A DNA stretch of 64,000 nt from NCBI RefSeq assembly GCF_020733705.1, contig NZ_JAJFZM010000001.1, forward strand, positions 2,108,001-2,172,000, in the 5' to 3' direction. Position 1 is the stretch's first letter. Every line of letters begins with the position of its first letter. Positions 43,304 to 54,396 of the stretch are shown in pieces. The translations under genes were made by a program, and so were the position numbers. The stretch is from Nocardia australiensis (GTDB lineage: Bacteria > Actinomycetota > Actinomycetes > Mycobacteriales > Mycobacteriaceae). The notes beneath the pieces were generated by a model. That model made no database searches. It was given only the letters and a program-made list of their open reading frames with translations, and was not told the DNA's origin.

Positions 43304-43956
43304 GCCGTATCGGGGTCATCACATTTCCCGGCACGCTCGACGATGTCGACGCCGCCCGCGCGGTGCGGCTGGCCGGTGCCGAAGCGGTCAGCCTGTGGCA
43401 CGCCGACGCCGACCTGAAACAGGTCGACGCGGTGATCGTGCCCGGTGGCTTTTCCTACGGCGACTACCTGCGTGCCGGTGCTATCGCCCGGTTCGCGCCG
43501 GTCATGGGTGCGGTCATCCGTGCCGCGGGCAAGGGTATGCCCGTGCTCGGAATCTGCAATGGCTTCCAGGTGCTCTGCGAGGCGGGCCTGCTGCCGGGTG
43601 CGCTGACCCGCAACGAGGGCTTGCATTTCGTCTGCCGCGACGAATGGCTCCAGGTGGAGACCGCGGAAACGGCGTGGACGTCTCGATACGAAACCGGCGC
43701 GCAGATCCTCGTCCCGCTCAAGTCCGGCGAGGGGCGCTACCAGGCTTCGACCGCCGTGCTCGACCAGCTGGAAGGCGAAGGCCGGGTGGTGTTCCGGTAC
43801 GCGGGCGACAATCCGAACGGATCACAGCGGGGTATCGCGGGGATCGCGTCGGCCAATGGGCGTGTGGTTGGGCTGATGCCGCATCCTGAGCACGCCACCG
43901 AGCCGTTGACCGGGCCCAGTGATGACGGGTTGGGGCTTTTTCTTTCGGTTGTTTGA
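43300..43956 (+). CDS. purQ: FGAM synthase glutaminase subunit PurQ
   Basis: A 218-aa class I glutamine amidotransferase. The nucleophile is Cys in GICNGFQVL and the His/Glu pair lies in PHPEHATEP. It releases ammonia from glutamine for PurL. It starts [20 protein letters not shown] at an ATGA overlap with purS. Its partner PurL is 3 kb downstream on the same strand, past an aminopeptidase and a convergent glycosyltransferase gene. Confidence 0.94.
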   Translation: MSRIGVITFPGTLDDVDAARAVRLAGAEAVSLWHADADLKQVDAVIVPGGFSYGDYLRAGAIARFAPVMGAVIRAAGKGMPVLGICNGFQVLCEAGLLPGALTRNEGLHFVCRDEWLQVETAETAWTSRYETGAQILVPLKSGEGRYQASTAVLDQLEGEGRVVFRYAGDNPNGSQRGIAGIASANGRVVGLMPHPEHATEPLTGPSDDGLGLFLSVV

Positions 43957-44129
43957 GCTGGCCCTTGAAACCTATGGGTGAGGCGTGTGGTTGAGCGAAT
44001 CTGCTCAGCTAGGGGTGGCTTACTCGACATGTAGGTGCGGTGTGTGGGGGCCGATTCGGGTGCTGGGCCGCGGGCTTCACGGCCCGGTCTGTCGGGGTGG
44101 TTGCGGGCGCTCTGAATAGGATCGTGGGT

Positions 44130-45428
44130 ATGCCTGTTTCCAATACTTCCGCTACGGCCGGTGGGTTGTGTGCGTTCGTTGATGCGTCACCTTCACCGTT
44201 TCATGTCTGCCGGACGGCGGCCGCGGAGTTGGAGGGTCTCGGGTTCACTCGGTTGTCCGAGTCGGAGCCGTGGCCGTCGGATGGGCCTAGCCGTCACTAT
44301 GTGGTTCGCGGCGGTTCGTTGGTGGCTTGGGCTACCGCGGATTCGGCGGGGGCTACGCCGTTCCGGGTTGTGGGTGCGCACACCGATAGTCCGAACCTGC
44401 GGGTGAAGCAGCATCCGGATCTGGCCGTCGCTGGTTGGCAGCTTGTCGGGTTGGAGCCCTATGGCGGCGCATGGCTGAATTCTTGGCTGGACCGGGAGCT
44501 CGGTATCTCCGGCCGGTTGAGCGTGCGCGATGGAAATGTGGTGCGGGAGCAGCTTGTTCGTATCGATTTGCCGATTCTGCGGGTGCCGCAGCTGGCGATA
44601 CATCTGTCCGAGGATCGGCGCGGTGTCACGCTGGATCCGCAGCGGCATGTCAATGCGATTTGGGGTCTCGGGACCGCGCCGCGATCGTTCCTCGATTTTG
44701 TCGCCGAGCATGCGGAGCTCGACCCGGGCGCGGTGCTCGGCTGGGAACTGATGACCCACGATCTGGCACCGAGCGGGCTGGTCGGACGCGACCGTGATCT
44801 GGTCAGCGCGCCGCGGCTGGACAACCAAGGCACCTGCTATGCGGGTCTGCGCGCGTTCCTCGCCGCGATCGATGAACCCGGCGCCGCCATTCCGGTGCTG
44901 GCGATGTTCGATCACGAGGAGGTCGGCAGCCAGTCCGATCGGGGCGCCCAGTCAGACTTGCTGCCGACCGTGCTCGAGCGAATTGTGCTTTCTCGTGGTG
45001 GCGGACGTGCGGAATATCTGGCCGCGCTGGCCGGATCCGTCTGTGCCTCAGGGGATATGGCGCACGCAACGCACCCCAACTATCCCGACCGGCACGAGCC
45101 CGCGCATCGGATCGTGGTAAATGGCGGCCCGGTGCTGAAGGTCAACCAGAACCTGCGCTACGCCACCGATGCCGCGGGCGCGGGTGCGTTCGCGCTGGCC
45201 TGCGCCCAGGCGCAGGTGCCGTTGCAGCGCTACGTGCATCGTGCCGATCTGCCGTGCGGTTCTACCATCGGCCCGATGACCGCCGCGCGCACCGGGATGG
45301 CGACCGTCGATGTCGGCGCTGCCCAGTTGGCGATGCATTCGGCCCGCGAAATGATGGGCGCCGATGACGTTTCGGCCTACGCCGCCGCGCTGGCCGCGTT
45401 CCTCACCCCGGCCGAGGCCGGGCGGTAG
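44130..45428 (+). CDS. M18-family aspartyl aminopeptidase
   Basis: A 432-aa zinc aminopeptidase (PepC in M. tuberculosis nomenclature, Rv0800, by memory). Conserved sites are [49 protein letters not shown] and [15 protein letters not shown]. It removes N-terminal acidic or neutral residues from peptides in the cytosol. ATG 44130 gives the family N-terminus. The final 52 bp overlap the 3' end of the opposite-strand glycosyltransferase gene. Confidence 0.92.
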   Translation: MPVSNTSATAGGLCAFVDASPSPFHVCRTAAAELEGLGFTRLSESEPWPSDGPSRHYVVRGGSLVAWATADSAGATPFRVVGAHTDSPNLRVKQHPDLAVAGWQLVGLEPYGGAWLNSWLDRELGISGRLSVRDGNVVREQLVRIDLPILRVPQLAIHLSEDRRGVTLDPQRHVNAIWGLGTAPRSFLDFVAEHAELDPGAVLGWELMTHDLAPSGLVGRDRDLVSAPRLDNQGTCYAGLRAFLAAIDEPGAAIPVLAMFDHEEVGSQSDRGAQSDLLPTVLERIVLSRGGGRAEYLAALAGSVCASGDMAHATHPNYPDRHEPAHRIVVNGGPVLKVNQNLRYATDAAGAGAFALACAQAQVPLQRYVHRADLPCGSTIGPMTAARTGMATVDVGAAQLAMHSAREMMGADDVSAYAAALAAFLTPAEAGR

Positions 45429-46660
45429 GCACTCGACACACCCACCACGAACAGCGCCAGGGTGGCCAGCACATAACTGCTGCCGATGAGCTGCTGCCAC
45501 CATGCCCAGCCGAGTTCGAGGTCGTGCTGGTGCGGCAGCAGCCATTGTGGGCCGATCGCGAACAGCACCGTGGCGCCCACCACGGTTCCGACGAACAACC
45601 TGCTGCGGGCGCCGCGGGCGATGGCATCGGCGGCCACGACCAGCGCGGGCGCGATCCACACCCAGTGATGTGACCACGACACCGGCGAAACCATCAGCAC
45701 CGCCGCCGCGTTGACCATCAGCGCCGCCACCTCCGAGCCGGCCTCGATGAGCTTGCGCATCCACAGCGCGGCCAGCGCGATCGTCACCAGCGACAGCACG
45801 ATCCAGATCAGCGTCGCGGTCGAGTCGGGGACTCCGAGCCGGAAGGCCATGCCCTTGATCGACTGATTGCCCGCGTAATAGGGCGGGCCGATGCGGCCGG
45901 TATCGGCGAGTGTGTGGAACCAGTATTCGACCGAATCGCTGGGGAACAGCAGGAATCCGAGCCCGACCGCCGCGATCGCCGACACCACCAGGGTCCCCGC
46001 CGCCTTCCAATCCTTACGCAGTAGGAAGAACAGCAGAAATCCGCCCGGGATCAGTTTCACCGAGACCGCGATGCCGATCAGCATGCCGCGCGGCCAGAAC
46101 GGTTTGCGCACCAGGCAGTCCATGGTGATCGCGGCCATCAGCACCAGGTTGATCTGGCCGAACCCGAATGTCTGCCGGATCGGCTCGAGTGTCTGGGTGA
46201 GCGCGACGGAGGCAATGACCAACGGCAGCAGCGTCATCCGATCCAACCGCGGTCGCAATCGGGCGAGCACCAGCCAGATCGTGATGCCAAGACTGAGCAC
46301 CGAGGTGGCCACCACCAGCACCTCGGCCAGCGGCAGCGGCATCAAGGCCAGCGGCCCGAAGAACAGGGCCGCCAGCGGCGGATAGGTGAACGGCAGCCCG
46401 ATCCCCATCACCGGAGGCATCGGGCCGTACAACTCGCCGTCGTCCAGCCAGACTCGGGCACCGTTGCGATAGACCTGCAGGTCGATGTAGCCGTGCCACC
46501 AATGTGCGAGCAGCGAGATAGCCGCCGAGATGACGAAAAGCGTGATGGCGCCCATCAGCCAGCGCACCTGCTGGTCCGATATCGAGGCCCGCCGCACGCT
46601 ATCCGAGGTAACGGGCTGCTCAGCCTGGTCCGCAACCCCCGATCGTTCGCTCACCGGCAA
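45377..46660 (-). CDS. GT87-type polytopic glycosyltransferase
   Basis: A 427-aa membrane protein with about ten to eleven helices and an acidic first loop ([20 protein letters not shown]) holding the aspartate characteristic of GT-C mannosyltransferases. [32 protein letters not shown] and [17 protein letters not shown] are DUF2029/GT87 hallmarks. These enzymes use polyprenyl-phosphate mannose or arabinose to extend PIMs, lipomannan or arabinan outside the membrane. Which glycan it extends cannot be said. Its 3' end overlaps the aminopeptidase gene by 52 bp. Confidence 0.87.
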   Translation of the reverse strand: MPVSERSGVADQAEQPVTSDSVRRASISDQQVRWLMGAITLFVISAAISLLAHWWHGYIDLQVYRNGARVWLDDGELYGPMPPVMGIGLPFTYPPLAALFFGPLALMPLPLAEVLVVATSVLSLGITIWLVLARLRPRLDRMTLLPLVIASVALTQTLEPIRQTFGFGQINLVLMAAITMDCLVRKPFWPRGMLIGIAVSVKLIPGGFLLFFLLRKDWKAAGTLVVSAIAAVGLGFLLFPSDSVEYWFHTLADTGRIGPPYYAGNQSIKGMAFRLGVPDSTATLIWIVLSLVTIALAALWMRKLIEAGSEVAALMVNAAAVLMVSPVSWSHHWVWIAPALVVAADAIARGARSRLFVGTVVGATVLFAIGPQWLLPHQHDLELGWAWWQQLIGSSYVLATLALFVVGVSSAYRPASAGVRNAASAAA

Positions 46661-46902
46661 AGCGTAGCGGTTGCGTTGTCGCTCAATGTGTGCCGACCCG
46701 AGCCATTTGCCGGGACTTACACCATGTTCTGTATCACATTTCGTGCCCGGTGATTCGGCGTCGCTATCCGCTCTCGACCCCCGCGAACCCGGTGATCCGG
46801 GCCGCTGGCCGATGCGGCCCGTGGCTCGGCGAGAGCCACAGCTAAACTTTGCAAGCGAATCCCCAGCTTCGCGCTCCCGGCCCGAAAGGACCCTGGTACT
46901 CC

Positions 46903-49197
46903 GTGACTCCGCAGGTCGACACCGTCAGCGCAGCCGCAGCAACTCCCGACATTGCGCAGCCGTATAAGGAACTAGGTCTCAAGGACGACGAGTACACGCG
47001 GATCAGAGAGATCCTCGGTCGCAGGCCGACCGACGCCGAACTGGCGATGTACTCGGTGATGTGGAGCGAGCACTGCTCCTACAAGTCCTCCAAGGTGCAT
47101 CTGCGCTACTTCGGCGAGACAACTACCGAGGCGATGCGGGCGTCCATGCTCGCGGGCATCGGTGAGAACGCGGGTGTCGTCGATATCGGCGACGGCTGGG
47201 CGGTCACCTTCAAGGTGGAAAGCCACAACCATCCCTCTTACGTCGAGCCGTATCAGGGCGCCGCGACCGGTGTCGGCGGCATCGTGCGCGACATCATGGC
47301 GATGGGTGCGCGACCGATCGCGGTGATGGACCAGCTGCGCTTCGGTGCCGCGGACGCGGCCGACACCAGGCGCGTAGTCGACGGTGTGGTGCGCGGTGTC
47401 GGCGGCTACGGCAATTCGCTCGGTTTGCCGAATGTCGGCGGCGAGACCGTATTCGATGCCTCTTACCAAGGCAACCCACTGGTGAACGCGCTGTGCGCGG
47501 GTGTCATGCGGGTCGAGGATCTGCATCTGGCCTTCGCATCCGGCGCCGGCAACAAGATCATTCTTTTCGGTGCGCGCACGGGACTCGACGGTATCGGCGG
47601 TGTGTCGGTGCTGGCGTCGGACACTTTCTCCGGTGACGAGTCTGGTGCCGGCCGAAAGAAGCTGCCCAGCGTCCAGGTCGGTGACCCATTCACCGAGAAG
47701 GTGCTCATCGAGTGTTGTCTCGAGCTGTACGCGGCCAAGCTCGTGGTCGGTATCCAGGATCTCGGCGGCGCCGGATTGTCCTGTGCCACTTCGGAGCTGG
47801 CAGCCGCGGGTGACGGCGGTATGCACATCGACCTGACCAAGGTGCCGTTGCGCGCCACCGGCATGACTCCGGCCGAGGTGCTTTCCAGCGAATCGCAGGA
47901 GCGCATGTGCGCGGTCGTCACGCCGGAGAACGTGGACGCGTTCATGGCGGTGTGCAAGAAGTGGGACGTGCTGGCCACGGTGATCGGCGAGGTCACCGAC
48001 GGCGAGCGGCTGGTGATCAGCTGGCACGGCGAGACCGTCGTCGACGTGCCGCCGCGCACGGTCGCCCACCAGGGGCCGGTGTACGAGCGCCCGGTGCGGC
48101 GGCCCGACGATCAGGACGCGCTGATCGCCGCGACCCCGGACGCGCTGCCCCGCCCGAAGACCCCCGATGAGCTGCGCGAAACTGTGCTGCGGATGATTTC
48201 CAGTCCGCAGCTGTGCAGCCGCAAGTGGATCACCGAGCAGTACGACCGCTACGTGCGCGGCAACACCGTGCTCGCCGAGCACGCCGACGCGGGTGTCATC
48301 CGGATCGACGAGCAGTCCGGTCGCGGTATCGCACTGGCCACCGACGCGTCGGGCCGCTACACCAAACTCGACCCCTACACCGGCGCTCAGCTCGCGCTGG
48401 CCGAGGCTTACCGCAATGTCGCCACCACCGGTGCGACGCCGAAGGCCGTCACCAACTGCCTGAACTTCGGTTCCCCCGAGGACCCCGGCGTGATGTGGCA
48501 GTTCCAGCAGGCCGTGCGCGGTCTCGCAGATGGTTGTGTGGCCCTTGGTATTCCGGTGACCGGCGGCAACGTCAGCTTCTACAACCAGACCGGACAGGAC
48601 GCGATCCTGCCGACCCCGGTGGTCGGCGTGCTCGGCGTCATCGACGACGTGCATCGGCGCATCCCGACCGGTCTCGGCCTGGAACCGGGCGAGACGCTGA
48701 TCCTGCTCGGCGATACCGGCGACGAGTTCGGCGGTTCCATCTGGTCGCAGGTCGCCCACGATCACCTCGGCGGCGTGCCGCCCAAGGTCGACTTCGCCCG
48801 CGAGCAGTTGCTCGCCGAGGTACTGACCGCCGGATCCCGTGACGGCATGATCAGCGCCGCGCACGATCTTTCCGAGGGCGGGCTCATTCAGACCGTCATC
48901 GAGGCCGCGCTGGCCGGAGAAACCGGTTGCCGCATCCTGCTTCCCGAGGGCGCTGACCCGTTCGTGACCCTCTTCTCCGAGTCCGCCGGTCGCGTGCTCG
49001 TCGCGGTGCCGCGCTCCGAGGAGACCCGCTTCACCAAGATGCTCACTGCCCGCGAGCTGCCTTGGGTGCGTATCGGCGTAGTCGATCAGGGCGCCGATAC
49101 GGTCGAGGTCCAGGGCCAATTCGCCATCGGCATGGATGAATTGCGTGCTGCGCACGAGGGCACGCTGCCGAAGCTGTTCGGGGCAAACGCGGTTTGA
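46903..49197 (+). CDS. purL: FGAM synthase catalytic subunit PurL
   Basis: A 764-aa small-type PurL, which converts FGAR to FGAM with ATP and ammonia from PurQ. Signatures are [52 protein letters not shown], and in the second half [16 protein letters not shown] and [17 protein letters not shown] [19 protein letters not shown] 46903 follows GAAAGGA; upstream sequence in frame is not conserved. The stop overlaps the TTG start of the next gene. Confidence 0.95.
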   Translation: MTPQVDTVSAAAATPDIAQPYKELGLKDDEYTRIREILGRRPTDAELAMYSVMWSEHCSYKSSKVHLRYFGETTTEAMRASMLAGIGENAGVVDIGDGWAVTFKVESHNHPSYVEPYQGAATGVGGIVRDIMAMGARPIAVMDQLRFGAADAADTRRVVDGVVRGVGGYGNSLGLPNVGGETVFDASYQGNPLVNALCAGVMRVEDLHLAFASGAGNKIILFGARTGLDGIGGVSVLASDTFSGDESGAGRKKLPSVQVGDPFTEKVLIECCLELYAAKLVVGIQDLGGAGLSCATSELAAAGDGGMHIDLTKVPLRATGMTPAEVLSSESQERMCAVVTPENVDAFMAVCKKWDVLATVIGEVTDGERLVISWHGETVVDVPPRTVAHQGPVYERPVRRPDDQDALIAATPDALPRPKTPDELRETVLRMISSPQLCSRKWITEQYDRYVRGNTVLAEHADAGVIRIDEQSGRGIALATDASGRYTKLDPYTGAQLALAEAYRNVATTGATPKAVTNCLNFGSPEDPGVMWQFQQAVRGLADGCVALGIPVTGGNVSFYNQTGQDAILPTPVVGVLGVIDDVHRRIPTGLGLEPGETLILLGDTGDEFGGSIWSQVAHDHLGGVPPKVDFAREQLLAEVLTAGSRDGMISAAHDLSEGGLIQTVIEAALAGETGCRILLPEGADPFVTLFSESAGRVLVAVPRSEETRFTKMLTARELPWVRIGVVDQGADTVEVQGQFAIGMDELRAAHEGTLPKLFGANAV

Positions 49198-50957
49198 CCG
49201 GGACTGGGGCTCGAGAGGTCTCAGTACGTCTACGCGACGGCGTCGGCAGGATTGTCGGCGCCGTCGAACGCTTCTTTCATCCCAACTATCCGGGGTTGAT
49301 CGTTGCGACAGTCTTCTTCGCCTGGTCGCTGACTCCCTCACTACTGCCGAGAGATTGGCTGTTCGGGGGCCTGGTCAGCGGTATCAACGCGGCTATCGGC
49401 TACGGCGTCGGCTGTGCGCTGGAGTGGTTGTACCGCAGGTGGATTCGGCCCAATGTGCACCTGCCGGACGCTGTCACGCGGGTATTGGAGAAGCGACCGA
49501 ATTGGCTGCCGGGTGCCGTCAAGGTGACGATCGTGCTGGCATGCGTGATCGTCGCGATCGTCATGCTCGTGCAGTCGGCACGCTGGCAACGCGAGATCAC
49601 CGCGCTGATGGGTATGGATTCGACCACGACATCGGGGTACATGCGCACCGGCGCGCTGAGCGCGGCCGTGGCCGCGATCGCCATCGGGATGTTCCGCGCC
49701 GTCCGTTGGCTGGTGCGCTGGGTTGCCGGTGAGCTGACCAAATGGGTGCGCATTCCGCGCCAGGTGGCGATGCCGGTCGGTTTCGTGCTCGTGACGGTCG
49801 CCGCGGTGCTGTTGTTCAACGGTGTGCTGTCGAAAGCCTTTTTCAACGTGGCGAATTCGGCGTTCAGCGTCCGCAACGGCCACACCTCCGAGAATGCCGC
49901 ACAGCCGCAGCAGCCGCAGCGTTCGGGCAGCCCGGCCTCGCTGGCAAAGTGGGAGACACTCGGTTCGGAGGGGCGCTGGTTCGTGTCCTACGCGCCGGAC
50001 GCCGCGACGATCAGCAAGGTCACCGGCAAACCGGCGCGCGAGCCGATCCGGGTGTATACGGGTTTGGAATCCGCGGACGGACCCGAGGAGCAGGCCGAAC
50101 TGGCGGCGGAGGAATTGGAGCGCACCGGCGCCTTCGACCGTGAGGTACTGGTTGTGGTGACCACGACCGGTACCGGTTGGGTCGATTCGACCACCGCCGA
50201 ATCCATCGAAATGATGTTCGGCGGCGACACCGCGATCGTCGCGAGTCAGTACTCGTACCTGCCGAGCGTGCTTTCGTTCCTGTCGGACAAGGACAAGGCC
50301 ACGCAGAACGGGAAGCTGATGTTCGACAAGGTGCACCAGCACTGGTCCGCGCGGCCCGCGCAGGCACGGCCGAAACTGCTCGTCTACGGCGAGAGCCTGG
50401 GCTCGCAGGGGTCCGAAGGCGCCTTCGGTGGGCTGGCCGATATCCGGTCGAGGACCGACGGCGTGTTGTGGGTCGGGCCGCCCAACTCGAATCGGCTGTG
50501 GAGCGAATTCGTCGCCCGTCGCGATCCCGGTGCGCCCGAAGTCTTGCCGACCTACGCCGACGGGCTGGTAGTGCGTTTCGCCGACGGCCGCGGCGACCTG
50601 GCCCGACCCTCGGATAATTGGCTGACCCCGCGCATCGCCTATCTCCAGCACGCCTCGGACCCGGTGGTGTGGTGGTCGCCCGATCTGCTGTTCAGCCAAC
50701 CGGATTGGCTTACCGAGCCGCGCGGACCCGACGTGTCACCGGCGATGTCGTGGTATCCGATCGTCACGTTCTGGCAGGTCGCCGCCGACCTGCCCAACGC
50801 ACAAGGCGTCACCGACGGGCATGGGCACCGGTACGGCACCCTGGTGCTGGATGGCTGGGTGTCGATCGCGCAGCCGCCGGATTGGTCGGCGGATCTTTCC
50901 GATCGCATTCGCGCCTACCTCGAGCAGTCGGCCGTAGATGAGCGCGAGCTGAAATAG
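49194..50957 (+). CDS. Membrane-bound alpha/beta hydrolase (Abhydrolase_9 type), paralog 1
   Basis: A 587-aa protein with four N-terminal membrane helices (about residues 35-55, 65-80, 100-125, 145-240 region) and a C-terminal hydrolase domain. The nucleophile elbow is [17 protein letters not shown], an acidic residue follows near [20 protein letters not shown], and His is in [19 protein letters not shown] 49194 overlaps the purL stop and no ATG lies near, so translation is probably coupled to purL. It is highly similar throughout to the gene at 51613. The substrate is unknown; lipid or wax-ester hydrolysis is only a guess. Confidence 0.82.
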   Translation: MTGTGAREVSVRLRDGVGRIVGAVERFFHPNYPGLIVATVFFAWSLTPSLLPRDWLFGGLVSGINAAIGYGVGCALEWLYRRWIRPNVHLPDAVTRVLEKRPNWLPGAVKVTIVLACVIVAIVMLVQSARWQREITALMGMDSTTTSGYMRTGALSAAVAAIAIGMFRAVRWLVRWVAGELTKWVRIPRQVAMPVGFVLVTVAAVLLFNGVLSKAFFNVANSAFSVRNGHTSENAAQPQQPQRSGSPASLAKWETLGSEGRWFVSYAPDAATISKVTGKPAREPIRVYTGLESADGPEEQAELAAEELERTGAFDREVLVVVTTTGTGWVDSTTAESIEMMFGGDTAIVASQYSYLPSVLSFLSDKDKATQNGKLMFDKVHQHWSARPAQARPKLLVYGESLGSQGSEGAFGGLADIRSRTDGVLWVGPPNSNRLWSEFVARRDPGAPEVLPTYADGLVVRFADGRGDLARPSDNWLTPRIAYLQHASDPVVWWSPDLLFSQPDWLTEPRGPDVSPAMSWYPIVTFWQVAADLPNAQGVTDGHGHRYGTLVLDGWVSIAQPPDWSADLSDRIRAYLEQSAVDERELK

Positions 50958-51017
50958 CACGCGACACCTGAGCGGGCCAGGACCCCTCGTGTGCGGGGCC
51001 CGCACAGGTGCGCGTAC

Positions 51018-51308
51018 TCAGGCGACGGACTTGAACGGATCGTGTTCGGCGATCAGTTTTTCCATCCGTGCCTCGTCGATGCGGCTGCGTACGGTCGTGG
51101 TCTCGTGCTGGTCGCGAACCACCTTCGCCAGGGTGAAGGTGCTCGTCACCAGGAACAGGACCGTCATTGCGAGGAAGCCGCGCTGCCAGATGTCCAGTGG
51201 GAGAAAGAAGATGCCCGCGCCCGCTCCGAAAAGGCCGATGCCGAACGCGATCGCGGCCTGTGCGAAGAAGGCCGAGGTGGCCTTCGGCGCTGCGTTGGGT
51301 GTGCTCAT
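51018..51308 (-). CDS. YiaA/YiaB-family inner membrane protein
   Basis: A 96-aa protein with two membrane helices (about residues 13-34 and 42-62) matching the yiaA/B two-helix domain: AFFAQAAIAFGIGLFGAGAG then WQRGFLAMTVLFLVTSTFTL. A basic/acidic cytoplasmic tail follows (HETTTVRSRIDEARMEKLIA). It lies on the opposite strand between two paralogous membrane hydrolases. The function is unknown in all members I know. Confidence 0.82.
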   Translation of the reverse strand: MSTPNAAPKATSAFFAQAAIAFGIGLFGAGAGIFFLPLDIWQRGFLAMTVLFLVTSTFTLAKVVRDQHETTTVRSRIDEARMEKLIAEHDPFKSVA

Positions 51309-51612
51309 GGGGATAAAGTCTGCTGGCCCCGCGTCGCGGACAACCGGGTACAACTACTCGAGTCCGCCGGGTAGTTGTCGTAATCGTCTGAGTACCTGGA
51401 CAATCGGACGATAGGTAGTGATGGGGTCCATCGATCCTGCCATCGAGCGTGGTGTCGCGCGCACTGTGATATATGCCCGGGTCCCCGCGTGGCGGCCGAG
51501 TCGACGCGCCTGCTGGTCGTACCCCACCGCCATACTGTTCAAGTGATAACCATTGCGGACCCACCGCCGCCCGTACCCGACCCGCGCGCCGCGCTCGCAC
51601 ACTGAGTCCGCC
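51309..51612. other. Non-coding gap between YiaAB-like gene and hydrolase paralog 2
   Basis: A divergent promoter region of about 300 bp. It holds an 8-bp inverted repeat (acaactac 51350-51357 / gtagttgt 51371-51378, 13-bp spacer), which could be an operator. No gene is supported. Confidence 0.5.
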
Positions 51613-53346
51613 GTGCTCGGGACCGCCACAACTCTGACGAAGCTGCGTACGCGCAGCGTCGTCGCGGTGCGGCGTGCCGAGGACATCATCGACTTGAACT
51701 ATGTCGGGCTGATCGTCGCGACCGTGTTCTTCGCGCTGTCGGTGACACCGTCACTGGTGCCGCGCGACTGGCTGTTCCAGGGCCTTATCAGTGGTATCAA
51801 TGCCGCGCTCGGCTACGGCCTCGGCTGTGTGCTCGAATGGCTGTTCCGGCTATGGATCCGGCCGCGGCTGAAATTCCCCGCGCCGCCGACCTGGGTGCGC
51901 TACGCGGTGAAATCCGCGATTCTGTTCACCGCCGCGTTGTGCGCGGCCCTGATGTTGGTGCAGTCGGCGCGCTGGCAACGCGAAATCACCGCGATGATGG
52001 GCATGGAAAGCACCACCACGTCGGCCTATCTGCGTACCGGGCTGCTCAGCATGGCCGTGGGTGCGGCGGTGGTCGCGGTGTACCGGACGTTGCGCGAGAT
52101 CATTCTGTTTCTGGCCCGCCAGCTCAATCGCTGGGTGCGGGTACCACGCGAGCTGGCGCCGACGGCGGGGTTCCTGGTGCTGGTGCTGTTTACCGTGACG
52201 GTTTTCAACGGCGTGGCCTCGCGGGCCTTCTTCGCCGTGGCCAACTCGGCGTTCAGCGTGCGCAATGACTACACCTCGCAGCACGCGGTTCAACCGGTGC
52301 GGCCCGAACGCTCGGGCAGCCCGGCCTCGCTCGCGAAATGGGATTCGCTCGGCTTCGAGGGGCGATGGTTCGTATCGCACGGTCCGACGGCCGCCGCGAT
52401 CACCTCGGTGACGGGCCGACCGGCCCGCGAACCGATCCGTGCCTATGTCGGACTGGAATCGGCGGCCACCGATGAGACGCCGGCGGAGTTGGCGGTCGCC
52501 GAGCTCGAGCGCACCGGAGCGTTCGACCGGAAGGTGCTGGTGGTGGTCACGACCACCGGGACCGGGTGGGTGAATTCGATGGCGACGGCGGCCATCGAGT
52601 ACATGTACGGCGGCGATACCGCGATCGTGGCGACGCAGTACTCCTATCTGCCCAGCGTGCTGTCCTTCCTCGCGGACCGGGGCAAGGCGGCGACCGCGAG
52701 TAAGCAGCTGTTCGACGCGGTATACGAGCATTGGACCGCGCGGCCGCCGCAATCACGCCCGAAACTGCTCGTATACGGGGAGAGCCTGGGGTCGCAGGGG
52801 TCGGAGGCGGCCTTCGATGGGCTGGCGGATCTGCGGGCGAAGGTGGACGGTGCGTTGTGGGTGGGGCCGCCGAATTCCAATCGGCTCTGGCAGCAGTTCG
52901 TTTCGCGTCGCGATCCGGGTTCGCGCGAGGTGCAGCCGGTGTACGCCGATGGCCTGGTCGTCCGATTCGCCACCGATAGCGCCGATCTCGCCAGACCCGG
53001 GGCCGAATGGCGTTCGCCACGCATCGCATATCTGCAGCACGCGTCGGATCCGATCGTGTGGTGGTCGCCGGATCTGATCTTCTCCAAACCGGATTGGCTC
53101 TCGGAGCCGCGCGGTGCCGATGTGTCTTCACAGATGCAGTGGTGGCCGTTTGTCACGTTCTGGCAGGTGGCCGCGGATCTCACTAATGCGCAGGGCGTCG
53201 CCGACGGCCACGGCCACCGCTACGGCAGCCTCGTTCTGGACGGCTGGGTGGCCGTCGCGCAACCACCTGACTGGACCGCGGAACTATCCGACAAGATCCG
53301 GGCGCAGATCGAGGCAGCCGAGGACTACGAGCGGGACATAAAGTGA
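51613..53346 (+). CDS. Membrane-bound alpha/beta hydrolase (Abhydrolase_9 type), paralog 2
   Basis: A 577-aa paralog of the 49194 gene with the same four-helix N-terminus ([20 protein letters not shown]), the same [20 protein letters not shown] segment, the nucleophile [13 protein letters not shown] and His in [17 protein letters not shown] chose GTG 51613, which aligns with the paralog's start; the frame is open to a TTG at 51553. Its stop overlaps the next gene's GTG, so a CPBP-type membrane protein is co-translated. A tandem duplication with later insertion or rearrangement of the YiaAB gene is the simplest history. Confidence 0.85.
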   Translation: MLGTATTLTKLRTRSVVAVRRAEDIIDLNYVGLIVATVFFALSVTPSLVPRDWLFQGLISGINAALGYGLGCVLEWLFRLWIRPRLKFPAPPTWVRYAVKSAILFTAALCAALMLVQSARWQREITAMMGMESTTTSAYLRTGLLSMAVGAAVVAVYRTLREIILFLARQLNRWVRVPRELAPTAGFLVLVLFTVTVFNGVASRAFFAVANSAFSVRNDYTSQHAVQPVRPERSGSPASLAKWDSLGFEGRWFVSHGPTAAAITSVTGRPAREPIRAYVGLESAATDETPAELAVAELERTGAFDRKVLVVVTTTGTGWVNSMATAAIEYMYGGDTAIVATQYSYLPSVLSFLADRGKAATASKQLFDAVYEHWTARPPQSRPKLLVYGESLGSQGSEAAFDGLADLRAKVDGALWVGPPNSNRLWQQFVSRRDPGSREVQPVYADGLVVRFATDSADLARPGAEWRSPRIAYLQHASDPIVWWSPDLIFSKPDWLSEPRGADVSSQMQWWPFVTFWQVAADLTNAQGVADGHGHRYGSLVLDGWVAVAQPPDWTAELSDKIRAQIEAAEDYERDIK

Positions 53347-53984
53347 GTCGCGTCCCGAGAGTCATTGCCGCCATCGGTATCCCGCTGATGTGGAGCAATG
53401 TCGCGCTGCCACGGCTGCGCCTCGGTATGCGCGGGCGCACTGCCGTCAATGCCGGATTCGCCACCGGTTATGCGTTCGCGTTCGCTGGCAGGCCCAACTG
53501 GTTGTCGAAGTGCGGGCTGCGCGATGGGCTACTGGCCGGAGCGATTGTCACTGCGGGTTATGCTGCGGCACTTGCCATTCCAGCGGTACGCGGCCGGCTC
53601 GGGGGGATCGCCGACCGTAGCCCGGAGGTATCGCCGGTCGAGTGGATCACCGTGCACATCCCCATCGGCACCGTCTACAGCGAAGAACTGGTCTTCCGGG
53701 CCACCTTGGATCCGTTGCTGGATAGCACCTTCAGTGCGGGCGTCGGCCGCCCGCTCGGCGCGGCGGTCTTCGGTCTGTGGCACATCCGACCCGCCAGGGC
53801 AGCCGACGATAACATAGCCGCGTCGATCGCGGTCACCACAATGGCCGGTCTCGTTTTCGGATGGTTGCGCCGCCGGGCCGATAGCGCCGCGGCCCCGGCG
53901 TTGCTGCACCTGGCGGTCAACGCTGGCGGTGCTATCGCGACCCTCGCGCCACCGGTAGGCCCGCGACATCGCGCCGTTCAGTAA
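53343..53984 (+). CDS. CPBP-family intramembrane protease-like protein
   Basis: A 213-aa membrane protein with the three CPBP/Abi motifs intact: SEELVFRATL (EExxxR), FGLWHIRPA (FxxxH) and LHLAVNAGG (HxxxN). Family members cleave within membranes or provide immunity to peptides; the role here is unknown. GTG 53343 overlaps the stop of hydrolase paralog 2, placing them in one unit. Four to six helices can be seen. By memory, Rv0804 lies at a similar place in M. tuberculosis. Confidence 0.83.
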   Translation: MSRVPRVIAAIGIPLMWSNVALPRLRLGMRGRTAVNAGFATGYAFAFAGRPNWLSKCGLRDGLLAGAIVTAGYAAALAIPAVRGRLGGIADRSPEVSPVEWITVHIPIGTVYSEELVFRATLDPLLDSTFSAGVGRPLGAAVFGLWHIRPARAADDNIAASIAVTTMAGLVFGWLRRRADSAAAPALLHLAVNAGGAIATLAPPVGPRHRAVQ

Positions 53985-53995
53985 TCTCATTGCCC

Positions 53996-54391
53996 GTGGC
54001 GGGACGTGCGACGGTGGATCCGGCAGCGGTAAGGGCCGCGGTGGTGGCGGTGGCCGACTGGTTGCGTGACGAGTCCGCGCCCAAACCCGGCCGCACCGAA
54101 CTGGCGGCGGCGGTCCGCACCAGCGTGCGTGCGCTCGCGGCGTCCGCGCCCGGACATTCGGTGGAGGTGCGGGTGCCGCCGTTCGTCGCTGTGCAATGCG
54201 TCGAAGGCCCGCGGCACACCAGGGGTACGCCGCCGAATGTGGTGGAGACCGATCCACGCACCTGGCTGCTGCTGGCCACCGGCCTGCTCGATTTCGCTGC
54301 GGCCGTGGACAGCGGCGCGGTCAACGCCTCCGGTAATCGCGCCGTCGAGGTCGCACACTGGCTGCCGATCCTGCGGGTAGCCGCAGACTGA
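53996..54391 (+). CDS. Sterol-carrier-family protein (Rv0807-like)
   Basis: A 131-aa soluble protein starting at GTG (VAGRATVDPAAVRAAVVAVA), with PGHSVEVRVPPFVAVQCVEG, RHTRGTPPNVVETDPRTWLL and a C-terminal VEVAHWLPILRVA. This matches the bacterial SCP-like family found beside purF in mycobacteria. A lipid-binding role is implied by the fold name only. TTG 53990 would add two residues. Confidence 0.83.
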   Translation: MAGRATVDPAAVRAAVVAVADWLRDESAPKPGRTELAAAVRTSVRALAASAPGHSVEVRVPPFVAVQCVEGPRHTRGTPPNVVETDPRTWLLLATGLLDFAAAVDSGAVNASGNRAVEVAHWLPILRVAAD

Positions 54392-54396
54392 GCGAT

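Noticed and set aside
46972..49341. 789-codon open frame antisense to purL
   Set aside because: Composition is typical of a shadow (Arg, His, Gly, Val rich, no domain), and purL on the plus strand is unmistakable.
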